Shown: one piece after another, positions 9,798 through 18,265 of the stretch
Position numbering within the stretch: position 1 is the stretch's first letter
How the letters are laid out: each line of letters opens with the position of its first letter
Assembly: GCA_021741905.1 (NCBI GenBank)
Contig: JAIOWZ010000003.1
Location: 1-64,000 of the forward strand
Direction of reading: 5' to 3'
Source: Candidatus Planktophila sp.
GTDB lineage: Bacteria; Actinomycetota; Actinomycetes; Nanopelagicales; Nanopelagicaceae
Length of the DNA stretch: 64,000 bases
Notes under the pieces: generated by a model
Database searches by the model: none
What the model was told of the DNA's origin: nothing
What the model saw: the letters and a program-made list of their open reading frames with translations, nothing else
Position numbers and translations under genes: made by a program

Positions 9798-10754
9798 ATG
9801 AGCGCATTGTCACCAATAAATCGCGAGAGCGAGCTGCGCGCTGATGCCACAAAATTGGCCGAGCTCTGGAAGACGGCACAAATAATTCATCTAGTTGATG
9901 CTCGCTTGAGCGCGGGAGATGATTCACTGACCTTTATTGATGCGGCTGCTGTGGCTGCGGCTCAGGAAGTATTTGAAGAAGGTGATCGTTTTTTCTTAGG
10001 CGTGGGCCGAGATGATAACCAGGCTTACTTTGCTTGGCGCACAACCTGGATTAATCCTCCTGAAGATGATGGAACTGAACAGTTTGAACAGTGTAAGTAT
10101 GAAGGATTTAAGAGTTTGCGCCAAGTTGGTGGGCATTTAGATACTGATGAATTAGCGCTAGCCATGCACGCGGTTGGTTTAGCTAACTGGCATTGGACCC
10201 ACACACATTGTTCAAAGTGTGGAGCAAAGACAGTTAGCGATCTTGGTGGAAGTGTTCGTGTGTGTCCTGAAGATGCCACGCAACATCACCCACGGACAGA
10301 TCCGGCGGTAATTGTTTTGGTAAAAGATAAGGATGACCGCATTCTCTTGGGACATCAACCCGTATGGCCAGACAAGCGCTTTTCTACATTTGCAGGATTT
10401 GTGGAAACTGGCGAATCTTTTGAAGAGTGCGTTTCACGGGAAGTATTTGAAGAAGCTGGTGTTTATGCATCAGAGATCAAGTATTTAACTTCACAACCTT
10501 GGCCATTTCCTGCCTCGATCATGATTGCATTTGAGGCGATTACCCATCGTCCAGAAGAGGCTCGTCCTGATGGCACAGAGATAACTGAAGTACGCTGGTT
10601 TTCGCGTGATGAAATGAAGGCTGCTGTTGCCACCCAAGATATTTTGTTGCCACCAAAAATTTCAGTTGCTCGTCGCATGATCGAAGCTTGGTACACACGG
10701 GTTGATGGATATACACGAGATCAGTTGCGCGGTGGTGAATCGTGGAGACCGTAG
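9798..10754 (+). CDS. nudC: NAD+ diphosphatase NudC (Nudix hydrolase)
   Basis: Cleaves NAD(H) to NMN(H) and AMP; family members also remove NAD caps from RNA. The full Nudix box GX5EX7REUXEEXGU is present (GFVETGESFEECVSREVFEE followed by AGV), and the NudC signature SQPWPFPAS follows it. The zinc-ribbon region has CSKCG and a third Cys, but the usual fourth Cys is Asp in VCPED. The length is 318 aa. Its last 13 bp overlap the GTG start of the UvrD2-like helicase, as in the conserved actinobacterial nudC-uvrD2 neighbourhood. Confidence 0.93.
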   Translation: MSALSPINRESELRADATKLAELWKTAQIIHLVDARLSAGDDSLTFIDAAAVAAAQEVFEEGDRFFLGVGRDDNQAYFAWRTTWINPPEDDGTEQFEQCKYEGFKSLRQVGGHLDTDELALAMHAVGLANWHWTHTHCSKCGAKTVSDLGGSVRVCPEDATQHHPRTDPAVIVLVKDKDDRILLGHQPVWPDKRFSTFAGFVETGESFEECVSREVFEEAGVYASEIKYLTSQPWPFPASIMIAFEAITHRPEEARPDGTEITEVRWFSRDEMKAAVATQDILLPPKISVARRMIEAWYTRVDGYTRDQLRGGESWRP

Positions 10755-12421
10755 GAAACTTACGCGCAGAAGAGATTCTTGAAGCGCTAGATAATGAACA
10801 ACGCGCAGTTGCACTTGCTACACGTGGACCAGTTTGTGTAATTGCAGGGGCCGGAACTGGAAAAACCCGCGCAATTACACACCGCATCGCATACGCCGCA
10901 GCTATTGGCACCATGGATCCCCACAAAGTTTTAGCTCTTACATTTACGGCCCGTGCAGCCGGTGAAATGCGCACCCGACTTCGCTCACTTGGTGTTCCAT
11001 CTGTAGCTGCTCGAACAATCCACGCAGCAGCACTCAAGCAGTTAACCTTCTTTTGGCCACAGGTATTTGGTGGCCGCACACCTGATTTGCTCACTACCAA
11101 GAGTGGATTTTTAACTGAAGCGATCAAGCGCGCACAACTACAAGGCGAACTCTCCATCACATCCCGTGATTTACTGCGTGATATTGCAACAGAGATTGAG
11201 TGGGCCAAGGTTTCACAAATCGCACCTTCTAACTACTTAAGCGAATCCTTAAAGCGCACGGTCAAGCCGCGGATTAATCCTGAACAACTTGCCAAGATCT
11301 ATACGGCATATGAAAGCGTGAAGCACCAGGAGCGAGCAATTGATTTTGAGGATGTATTACTGCTAACTACTGCAATGATCGAAGAAGAGCGCGAAGTCCG
11401 AGAGCGTGTGCAAGATCAGTACCGATTCTTTACGGTTGATGAGTATCAGGATATTTCACCGCTGCAGCAGCGTTTAATTAATGCCTGGCTTGGATCACGA
11501 CAAGAGCTATGTGTTGTTGGTGATCCTGCACAAACAATTTACTCATTTGCCGGTGCCACACCGGTGTTTCTCAATTCATTCACACAACGTTTTCCAGAAG
11601 CTGAGATTGTGCGCCTAACAACTGGCTATCGATCTACACCTGAAATTATTTTTACCGCTAACAGCATTTTGCGAAAAGGTGCGATGGGCAATGAGTTAGT
11701 TGCAATCAATGATCACGGAAGCAAGCCAACCATTACTGCCTATAACGATGAGTCTGCAGAGATTGCAGGAATCGTTCGTGACATCACTCAGCTAATCTCC
11801 GAAGGAACACCTGCCCAAGAGATTGCAGTTCTTGCCCGTACTAATAGCCAATTAAATGGTTTAGAAAAAGCTATGAATTCTGCGAACCTGCCATACCAAG
11901 TTAGAAATACCGAGCGTTTCTTTGAACGTAAAGAGGTTCGTGATTTCTTAAAGCAGGTTCGGACAGCTTCGGTCATTCCTACCGAAGGTGTTGTTTGGTT
12001 AGATGAACTTCGGACTTTAGCTCAGCCATTTTTGACTGGGGGAGCAATTGATGGCATCGCAGCACTCATGCATCTTGCACGCGAATTAGATGGTGACTCT
12101 GGATTTACGCCAAAGAATCTGCGCGCATACCTACGCGAAGTTGAAGATCGCGTTCAGCAAAACAATCCACCAACTATGCCTGTCACAACTCTTGCCACTC
12201 TGCATGCAGCTAAAGGACTTGAATGGGATCGAGTATTTCTCATGGGTGTTAGCGATGGAATTTTGCCCCTTGAAAACAACAGCACTACTGGGGATCAAGC
12301 ATCAATTGATGAAGAACGCCGTTTGTTCTATGTTGGAATTACACGGGCTAAATCAGATCTACGATTGAGTTATCGAGGCAAGGCCTCACGATTCTTGGCC
12401 GAAGCGGGCCTTACTAACTAG
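10742..12421 (+). CDS. uvrD2: UvrD2-like SF1A DNA helicase, short form
   Basis: An ATP-dependent DNA helicase with GAGTGKTRAI, VDEYQDISPLQ, GDPAQTIYSFAGA, LTTGYRSTPEI, TLHAAKGLEWD and ERRLFYVGITRAK in order. At 559 aa it ends just after motif VI. Mycobacterial UvrD2 (about 700 aa) continues with a cysteine-rich segment and an HRDC domain, and both are missing here. The GTG start at 10742 lies within the nudC 3' end, so translation is likely coupled. Gene order adnA-adnB-nudC-uvrD2-whiB7 supports orthology despite the short C-terminus. Confidence 0.88.
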   Translation: METVGNLRAEEILEALDNEQRAVALATRGPVCVIAGAGTGKTRAITHRIAYAAAIGTMDPHKVLALTFTARAAGEMRTRLRSLGVPSVAARTIHAAALKQLTFFWPQVFGGRTPDLLTTKSGFLTEAIKRAQLQGELSITSRDLLRDIATEIEWAKVSQIAPSNYLSESLKRTVKPRINPEQLAKIYTAYESVKHQERAIDFEDVLLLTTAMIEEEREVRERVQDQYRFFTVDEYQDISPLQQRLINAWLGSRQELCVVGDPAQTIYSFAGATPVFLNSFTQRFPEAEIVRLTTGYRSTPEIIFTANSILRKGAMGNELVAINDHGSKPTITAYNDESAEIAGIVRDITQLISEGTPAQEIAVLARTNSQLNGLEKAMNSANLPYQVRNTERFFERKEVRDFLKQVRTASVIPTEGVVWLDELRTLAQPFLTGGAIDGIAALMHLARELDGDSGFTPKNLRAYLREVEDRVQQNNPPTMPVTTLATLHAAKGLEWDRVFLMGVSDGILPLENNSTTGDQASIDEERRLFYVGITRAKSDLRLSYRGKASRFLAEAGLTN

Positions 12422-12457
12422 TCGATTCACGCTCATTTATGCGAGGAATTAATTGCC

Positions 12458-12487
12458 TTGCCAGTACCTCAACCCATGGTTTATCCT
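12458..12487 (+). promoter_or_regulatory. Candidate promoter for the whiB7 leader
   Basis: TTGCCA (12458-12463), an 18-bp spacer and TATCCT (12482-12487) are the best -35/-10 pair before the upstream ORF. An AT-rich patch (GGAATTAA) lies just upstream of the -35, where WhiB7 is known to help sigma-A in other actinobacteria. Neither hexamer is a strong match. Confidence 0.3.
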
Positions 12488-12536
12488 TATGACTGCATTC
12501 CCATGGCGGGTATGAAAATGAATGGAAGGAACGAAT

Positions 12537-12695
12537 ATGTCTAATGCATCATTCGTATCAGCAAACGCAATGCGTTCTGCTGTGATTCCTTCTGCTCATA
12601 CAACCAATAAGCCTTCTACTTGGCATGCGACGAAGCCAGCGTTTTACGCAGCTTTTTATGCCGGATACGAGGCCAATGGTGGTTCGATCGAATAA
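12537..12695 (+). CDS. whiB7 leader upstream ORF (52 codons)
   Basis: A short ORF too small for the ORF track. It has a good Shine-Dalgarno (GGAAGGA, 7-nt spacing) and an ATG start; it begins MSNASFVSANAMRS and ends YEANGGSIE. It resembles no protein I recognise, and its role is probably to sense translation. Codons Tyr-Glu-Ala near its end (within 12663-12674) form one side of an antiterminator. A terminator hairpin starts 21 nt after its stop, and whiB7 begins 145 nt after it. The same arrangement (uORF, terminator, whiB7) is known for mycobacterial and streptomycete whiB7. A stand-alone peptide function cannot be excluded. Confidence 0.75.
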   Translation: MSNASFVSANAMRSAVIPSAHTTNKPSTWHATKPAFYAAFYAGYEANGGSIE

Positions 12696-12731
12696 CTCGA
12701 TTTAGAACTAAAAGCCAAGGGCCTCGAATCC
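12663..12731 (+). promoter_or_regulatory. Antiterminator pairing in the whiB7 leader
   Basis: GGATACGAGGCC (12663-12674, inside the upstream ORF) can pair with GGCCTCGAATCC (12720-12731), giving 11 of 12 Watson-Crick pairs with one A-A mismatch. The second segment is the 5' arm of the terminator, so the two hairpins are mutually exclusive. A ribosome translating smoothly would cover the first segment and favour termination. A ribosome stalled earlier would leave it free and favour read-through. Confidence 0.7.
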
Positions 12732-12757
12732 AAAAGGATTCGGAGCCCTTTTTGTTT
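12717..12757 (+). terminator. Intrinsic terminator (attenuator) in the whiB7 leader
   Basis: The stem pairs AAGGGCCTCGAATCC (12717-12731) with GGATTCGGAGCCCTT (12736-12750): 14 of 15 pairs counting one G-U, one C-A mismatch and an AAAA loop. It is followed by TTTGTTTTT. It sits between the upstream ORF and whiB7, 84 nt before the whiB7 start, so it can only act as a leader attenuator. Confidence 0.88.
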
Positions 12758-12840
12758 TTCCAAAACAAACTTCACTCCAGAAAACCAACGACAACCACAA
12801 GAGACCGAAGCAAGATCTAACAGAAAGAAGAGGTGAGGAC

Positions 12841-13239
12841 ATGAGCGTTCTCTTCAGTGAACTACTGGTACCAGGCTGGGCAGATGAGAAGATCGGCTTG
12901 GATGCCGTAACAGGCACGTATTCAGATGGATCATCATTTAATTTGCCATGCCACACTGCAGATCCTGAGCTCTACTTTTCTGAGGATGAGATGCAAGTGC
13001 AAGAGGCCAAGTCACTCTGTGGCGGATGTCCTGTGCGTGCACAGTGTTTAGAAGGTGCGTTATCGCGCCAAGAGCCAGCAGGTGTATGGGGCGGTGAACT
13101 ATTTGAAGAAGGTCGCATCATTGCCAAGAAACGCAAAGCTGGACGACCAACTTTGAAAGAAATCGCTGCACGTAATGCAGAAGGCGAACTGATTGAACTC
13201 AACGTTAAAGGTGATGAGCGTGAGGAGAGTGCTGCATAA
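12841..13239 (+). CDS. whiB7: WhiB7-type transcriptional regulator
   Basis: A Wbl-family 4Fe-4S protein that works with the principal sigma factor; WhiB7 drives intrinsic antibiotic-resistance genes in mycobacteria and streptomycetes. Cluster ligands are Cys37, Cys60, Cys63 and Cys69 (C-x22-CxxC-x5-C). GVWGGELFEEG is the Wbl turn, and the C-terminal KAGRP is the AT-hook-like GRP core that separates WhiB7 from other Wbl proteins. At 132 aa it is longer than M. tuberculosis WhiB7, with extra residues at both ends. It follows uvrD2 as in mycobacteria and carries an attenuator leader. Confidence 0.9.
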   Translation: MSVLFSELLVPGWADEKIGLDAVTGTYSDGSSFNLPCHTADPELYFSEDEMQVQEAKSLCGGCPVRAQCLEGALSRQEPAGVWGGELFEEGRIIAKKRKAGRPTLKEIAARNAEGELIELNVKGDEREESAA

Positions 13240-13254
13240 GGTGAAGATTTGAGT

Positions 13255-13260
13255 TAATCT
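13255..13260 (+). promoter_or_regulatory. Leaderless-type -10 for the small membrane protein
   Basis: TAATCT ends 7 nt before the ATG at 13268, and no Shine-Dalgarno is present. Confidence 0.4.
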
Positions 13261-13267
13261 CACGCTC

Positions 13268-13651
13268 ATGAAGCAAGATCCAGCCAAGGCTCGCGCACTA
13301 GTGGCATCCCTACTCTTTGTTGAGGCAGGCGTTGTGCTCGCCATTGCTGGTTGGTTAATGGTGCTTACAGTCACGGCTGACTCTTTTGAATTTCTTCCAT
13401 TGCTAGGCGTGCTGCTATTCGCATTGCTAGGCGGCGGTGGGCTACTCCTGTGCGGGTTGTTCTATAAGAGTGGCGCTTACTATGGTCGCGCACCTGCAGT
13501 GTTAGCTAACTTAATTGCCTTGGGAGTTGTCTCTTATCAAATAGAAGCGCACTTGTGGTTTGTTGCAATTCCATTGGCTGCATTAGCTGGAACAACTCTA
13601 ATCGCGGTGTTGCGCGCTATTCCAACTGATTCAACTGGAACAGTTATTTAA
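13268..13651 (+). CDS. Small integral membrane protein, function unknown
   Basis: A 127-residue protein dominated by four hydrophobic stretches (about 10-35, 43-66, 75-92 and 95-115), consistent with four transmembrane helices. A glycine-rich turn (GGGG) lies in the second. I recognise no catalytic motif; size and topology fit actinobacterial uncharacterised membrane proteins found near whiB genes. It starts 28 bp after whiB7, but a TANNNT box just before its ATG suggests its own transcript. It ends 10 bp from the convergent SDR gene. Confidence 0.7.
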   Translation: MKQDPAKARALVASLLFVEAGVVLAIAGWLMVLTVTADSFEFLPLLGVLLFALLGGGGLLLCGLFYKSGAYYGRAPAVLANLIALGVVSYQIEAHLWFVAIPLAALAGTTLIAVLRAIPTDSTGTVI

Positions 13652-13661
13652 AAAAAAAGAC

Positions 13662-14381
13662 TTACCACTGAACAATCTGATTGTCTTCCCACAAGACTCC
13701 TGTGGCATCACCAGCATTAAACTCTCTTGTTGCTAACCACAGAGCACACGCTGCTCCTTCTTCTGCACTTCGTGGCGCATCGGCTCCGCCCATATCTGTT
13801 CGTGAGTGATTAGGACAGACAGCATCAACTAAAACTCCGCGAGCACCCAAACCAGTTTCATGAGCAAGATTTCGAACAAGTGCATTAACACCAGCTTTAC
13901 TAATTCGATATGGCGCAAGACCGCCGACATTGCCAGGCCCTGACATTCTTCCTAAACACGCTGAGTAAATAATAATGCGGCCACTGCGAGCTTCAACCAT
14001 TGCTGGTGCTAAGCCATTAACAATTGTGAAGACAGAATCTAGATTGATTGCCATAACACGGCGCCACTCTTCATCGTTGGTTTTTAAAGTCTTAGACATT
14101 TTATCGCTCATGACACCGTGAGCCAGAATCAGTAATTCCGGCGCAGAATGTTGCTGCGAGATCATTGCAACAGCGATGCGTGTTGCTTGCATATCTTCAA
14201 GATCAACTACATATGGGGTGAATTGTTGACTAGGGTGACTTTGCTGCAAAGATTTCTGAGCCTGTGACAAGCGGTTCGAATCTTTGGCAATAATCACAAT
14301 GTCATAGCCAAGAGCTGCCAAGGATTTGGCATTTTCAAACCCCAAGCCTCTGCTTGCTCCGGTGACCACTGCTAAAACCAT
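13662..14381 (-). CDS. Short-chain dehydrogenase/reductase (SDR)
   Basis: A classical SDR of 239 aa. The nucleotide-binding motif TGASRGLG is at residues 8-15, and an NAG-like ILAHG segment follows in mid-chain. The catalytic Ser lies in IYSACLGRM, and Tyr/Lys in YRISKAG. Substrate is not predictable, and cofactor preference is unclear. No Shine-Dalgarno is obvious, and CAGGCT lies 6 nt before the ATG (one mismatch to TANNNT). It diverges from kgd. Confidence 0.88.
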   Translation of the reverse strand: MVLAVVTGASRGLGFENAKSLAALGYDIVIIAKDSNRLSQAQKSLQQSHPSQQFTPYVVDLEDMQATRIAVAMISQQHSAPELLILAHGVMSDKMSKTLKTNDEEWRRVMAINLDSVFTIVNGLAPAMVEARSGRIIIYSACLGRMSGPGNVGGLAPYRISKAGVNALVRNLAHETGLGARGVLVDAVCPNHSRTDMGGADAPRSAEEGAACALWLATREFNAGDATGVLWEDNQIVQW

Positions 14382-14525
14382 GGGTAAAGCCTGCCCCAGA
14401 TAACCTCGAAATGGAGACTGAAATCAATGTGGCCAATCTCGCCTTATGAGCGCCAAATCGTGCTTATGAAGGCCAGATTCTGCCGATAGGCTTAGGGATG
14501 TAATCAATGCAGAAGGAGCTTGCCA

Positions 14526-17500
14526 GTGTCGGCACAGGATTTTGGCGCAAATGATTGGCTCGTAGATGAGATGTACGAGCAGTATTTAGCGAATCCTTCT
14601 TCCGTAGACCCAACATGGGTTGAGTATTTCAAAACAAATAAGCCAGGAGCACCAGCAACAACTGCTGCACCAAGCAAAGGTGTTCCGCCCGTCCCTAAAG
14701 CACAACAAAAAGCCGCACAACCTGCACCTGTTGTTTCACAACCCGCACCGGCAGCTGCGCCAACACCCGCACCTGTTGCGCCAACACCCGCACCTGTTGC
14801 GCCAACACCACAACAACCAATTCTTCGAGAGACTGCGGCAGCACAACCAACTCCTGCAGATCCAGTTGTTAAACCAGTTCCAGTTTTGATTACTCCTGCT
14901 GCATCTTCACTTGAACCAATTCGCGGAGTTTCAGCTCGGGTCGTTCAAGCAATGGAAGGATCACTTTCTGTTCCGACTGCAACATCTGTCCGTGCAATTC
15001 CTGCGAAGTTGATGATCGATAACCGCATCGTGATCAATAATCACTTGAAGCGCGGTCGTGGTGGAAAAGTTTCATTCACTCACCTCATCGCATTTGCAAT
15101 GATCAAGGCGGTTCGTGCGATGCCAGAGATGAACGCATTCTTTGGTGAAATTGATGGCAAGCCAGCAATAGGAAAACCAGAACACATCAACCTTGGTGTT
15201 GCAATCGATTTGGCGAAAGAAGATGGATCTCGTCAGTTACTCGTTCCATCAATTAAGGGATGTGAAGAATTAGATTTTGGACAATTCTGGAGCGCATACG
15301 AAGCTGTTATTAAGAAAGCGCGCGGTGGTTCATTAACTGTTGAAGATTTTGCTGGAACAACAATGTCTATTACAAACCCAGGAACTATCGGAACAGTTCA
15401 CTCTGTTCCTCGCTTAGTTCAGGGCCAAGGCCTCATTCTTGGCGTCGGAGCAATGGATTATCCAGCCGAGTTCCAGGGCGCTAGTGAGCAAACACTGATT
15501 GAGATGGCTGTAAGCAAGGTAATTACCCTTACAAGTACATACGACCACCGAATAATTCAAGGTGCACAATCTGGCGATTTCTTGCGCCACATGCACCAAT
15601 ACTTGTTGGGCGCAGATGGTTTTTATGATGAAATCTTTAGTTCACTACGCATTCCATATGAGCCAATTCGCTGGGCTACAGATTTTGCTTTCTCACGCGA
15701 TGAGGAAATCAGCAAGACCGCCCGTGTTCAGCAGTTAATTCAGTCTTACCGCACATTTGGTCACTTGATGGCAGATGTTGATCCGCTTGAATATATGCAA
15801 CGATCACACCCTGATCTAGATGTTGTCACACATGGTTTAACACTTTGGGATCTTGATCGCGAATTTGCAACAGGTGGCTTTGGTGGCGAACGCTTTATGA
15901 CACTTCGTAAAATTCTTGGAATCCTGCGTGATGCATACTGCCGTTCTGTAGGTGTTGAATTTATGTATATCCAAAACCGCGCTGAACGTGAGTGGATTCA
16001 AAATCGAGTTGAAGTTGGATATGCAAAACTTCCTCGTGATGAGCAGTTGCGCGTACTACGCAAATTAAATAGTGCTGAATCATTTGAGTCATTCCTGCAC
16101 ACAAAGTTTGTTGGCCAAAAGCGATTCTCGCTGGAAGGTGGAGAATCAGTAATTCCACTTCTTGATGCCGTTATTTCATCTGCAGCAGAAACTGGACTAG
16201 ATGAAGTGTGTATTGGAATGCCACACCGAGGTCGCTTAAATGTTCTTGCAAACGTTGCTGGAAAATCAGCTGGCCAAATCTTCCAAGAGTTCCAGGGCCA
16301 TTACACAGAAAACCAGGTCCAAGGTTCTGGCGACGTGAAGTATCACCTAGGAACTTCAGGGGTCTTCACAGCAGATTCGGGTGCAACAACAAATGTTTAT
16401 CTGGCTGCAAATCCATCTCACCTCGAAGCTGTAAACCCAGTACTAGAAGGCATTGTTCGTGCAAAGCAAGACCGCATGAATGTGAAGAATGCTTATTCTG
16501 TAATGCCTATTCTTATGCACGGAGATGCATCATTTGCCGGTCAAGGTGTTAATGCTGAAGTTCTGCAGCTGGCTGGTCTTCCTGGCTACCGTACTGGTGG
16601 AACAATTCATATTGTTATTAATAACCAAGTTGGATTTACGACATCTCCACATGCTGCACGCACTTCTGTCTACTCAACGGATTTTGCAAAGATCACACAA
16701 GCGCCGGTATTCCATGTTAATGGGGATGATCCAGAGGCATGTGTTCGCGTTGCACGTTTGGCATTTGAGTACCGTCAAGAATTTAACAAAGATGTCGTCA
16801 TCGACATGATTTGCTACCGGCGCCGGGGTCACAATGAAGGTGATGAGCCAAGCTTTACTCAGCCTTTGATGTACAAGATGATCGATGCAAAGCGATCAAC
16901 TCGTACCTTGTATACCGAAGCACTTGTTGGCCGTGGAGACTTAACGCCACAAGAAGCAGAGGAAATTGCAAACGATTATCAAGTACAACTCGAGTCAATG
17001 TTTGCTGCAGTTAATAACATCGAGCCTGATCACGATGCGAATTTCAAGGCACCTGTTGCTCCGGAACCAGAATTAATCACAACTGCAATCGCTGAAAGCC
17101 TGGCACGCGAAATTACTGCAACTCAATTAGCCGTTCCTGAAGGCTTTAGCGTTCATCCTAAGTTAACTCCGCAGCTAGCAAAGCGAGTCGAGTCTCTCAA
17201 TGATGGAACTATTGATTGGTCTACTGGCGAAATGCTGGCCTTTGGTTCTCTTCTAAAAGATGGTCACCCAATTCGTCTTGCTGGACAAGATGCGCGCCGA
17301 GGAACTTTCTCAAACCGTCATGCGGTAATCGTTGATAAAGAAAATGGCAACGAGTGGACACCGCTTCGCGGACTCATTAGCGATGAAAATCAGTTCTTTG
17401 TCATCGACTCATTGCTCAGCGAATACGCTGCTATGGGCTTTGAATACGGTTATAGCCTAGAAAGAGAAGAAGCCTTAGTTCTTTGGGAAGGCCAGTTTGG

Positions 17501-18239
17501 AGATTTCGCCAACGGTGCTCAAACAATTATTGATGAATTCGTTTCCTCAGCATTGCAAAAGTGGGGCGAGCGTTCTTCCGTTGTACTACTTCTTCCACAT
17601 GGCTATGAAGGACAAGGACCAGATCACTCTTCAGCACGTATTGAGCGATTCCTACAACTTTGTGCAGAGCAGAACATGACCGTTGCACAACCTGCAAGCC
17701 CAGCAAATTACTTCCACCTACTTCGTTGGCACGCAAAGAATCCTGCACGCCGTCCACTAATTGTCTTCACGCCAAAATCAATGCTTCGTCTCAAGGCTGC
17801 TGCATCAAAGCTTAGTGATTTCACTTCAGGTCACTTCCAAGAAGTCATTGGTGATGATTTAGTGCAAAACGCTTCTCGCGTTATTTTCTGTTCAGGAAAG
17901 ATTTATCACGATCTAGTAGCAGAGAGAGCAAAACTGGGTGAGACAGGAACAGCAATTGTTCGAGTTGAGCTCTTGTATCCACTTCCTGTTGATGAAATGG
18001 TTGCAGAAGCCAACAAGCATCCAAATGCAAACTTGCTATGGGTTCAAGATGAACCTGCAAACCAAGGCCCATGGTCACACATTGCACTCCGCACATCCGA
18101 AGCACATGGCGGGCATGGATTTGGTAACCGAACACTGCGCCGCATCTCTCGCCGCGCAACTGCATCTCCTGCAACTGGTAGCCATCATTTGCATGAGGAT
18201 GAGCAAAAAGCATTGTTGCTCGAAGCATTCACGCGTTAA
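14526..18239 (+). CDS. kgd: Multifunctional 2-oxoglutarate decarboxylase/dehydrogenase (fused E2-E1, Kgd/OdhA type)
   Basis: TCA-cycle enzyme of the actinobacterial form, in which a lipoyl-less succinyltransferase-like domain is fused in front of the thiamine-diphosphate E1. The N-terminal helix (DFGANDWLVDEMYEQYL) is followed by a Pro/Ala-rich linker and the E2 core with TYDHRIIQGA (His near 341). E1 follows, with MPHRGRLNVLAN, GDASFAGQGVNAE (near 666) and HNEGDEPSFTQP. I prefer GTG 14526 over the track TTG 14520, because AAGGAG (14513-14518) is spaced 7 nt from the GTG but only 1 nt from the TTG. That gives 1237 aa. Confidence 0.96.
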   Translation: MSAQDFGANDWLVDEMYEQYLANPSSVDPTWVEYFKTNKPGAPATTAAPSKGVPPVPKAQQKAAQPAPVVSQPAPAAAPTPAPVAPTPAPVAPTPQQPILRETAAAQPTPADPVVKPVPVLITPAASSLEPIRGVSARVVQAMEGSLSVPTATSVRAIPAKLMIDNRIVINNHLKRGRGGKVSFTHLIAFAMIKAVRAMPEMNAFFGEIDGKPAIGKPEHINLGVAIDLAKEDGSRQLLVPSIKGCEELDFGQFWSAYEAVIKKARGGSLTVEDFAGTTMSITNPGTIGTVHSVPRLVQGQGLILGVGAMDYPAEFQGASEQTLIEMAVSKVITLTSTYDHRIIQGAQSGDFLRHMHQYLLGADGFYDEIFSSLRIPYEPIRWATDFAFSRDEEISKTARVQQLIQSYRTFGHLMADVDPLEYMQRSHPDLDVVTHGLTLWDLDREFATGGFGGERFMTLRKILGILRDAYCRSVGVEFMYIQNRAEREWIQNRVEVGYAKLPRDEQLRVLRKLNSAESFESFLHTKFVGQKRFSLEGGESVIPLLDAVISSAAETGLDEVCIGMPHRGRLNVLANVAGKSAGQIFQEFQGHYTENQVQGSGDVKYHLGTSGVFTADSGATTNVYLAANPSHLEAVNPVLEGIVRAKQDRMNVKNAYSVMPILMHGDASFAGQGVNAEVLQLAGLPGYRTGGTIHIVINNQVGFTTSPHAARTSVYSTDFAKITQAPVFHVNGDDPEACVRVARLAFEYRQEFNKDVVIDMICYRRRGHNEGDEPSFTQPLMYKMIDAKRSTRTLYTEALVGRGDLTPQEAEEIANDYQVQLESMFAAVNNIEPDHDANFKAPVAPEPELITTAIAESLAREITATQLAVPEGFSVHPKLTPQLAKRVESLNDGTIDWSTGEMLAFGSLLKDGHPIRLAGQDARRGTFSNRHAVIVDKENGNEWTPLRGLISDENQFFVIDSLLSEYAAMGFEYGYSLEREEALVLWEGQFGDFANGAQTIIDEFVSSALQKWGERSSVVLLLPHGYEGQGPDHSSARIERFLQLCAEQNMTVAQPASPANYFHLLRWHAKNPARRPLIVFTPKSMLRLKAAASKLSDFTSGHFQEVIGDDLVQNASRVIFCSGKIYHDLVAERAKLGETGTAIVRVELLYPLPVDEMVAEANKHPNANLLWVQDEPANQGPWSHIALRTSEAHGGHGFGNRTLRRISRRATASPATGSHHLHEDEQKALLLEAFTR
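14757..14810 (+). repeat. 21-bp tandem repeat in the kgd linker
   Basis: Two perfect copies of a 21-bp unit beginning GCGCCAACACCCGCACC, plus a 12-bp partial third. They encode repeated APTPAPV in the flexible linker. The repeat is in frame and likely varies in copy number without effect on the fold. Confidence 0.85.
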
Positions 18240-18265
18240 ATAGTTATTAAGGGAGGTAGATCCCA

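Noticed and set aside
10540-11208. 222-aa minus-strand ORF across nudC and uvrD2
   Set aside because: It lies antisense to two well-supported genes and has shadow-like composition with no recognisable motif.
14757-14810. Short direct repeats as a CRISPR or regulatory repeat
   Set aside because: The repeats are contiguous, in frame and encode the Pro/Ala linker of Kgd; there are no spacers.
14620-14889. ORF of 89 aa rich in His and Gln
   Set aside because: It is the out-of-frame reading of the Pro/Ala linker of Kgd.
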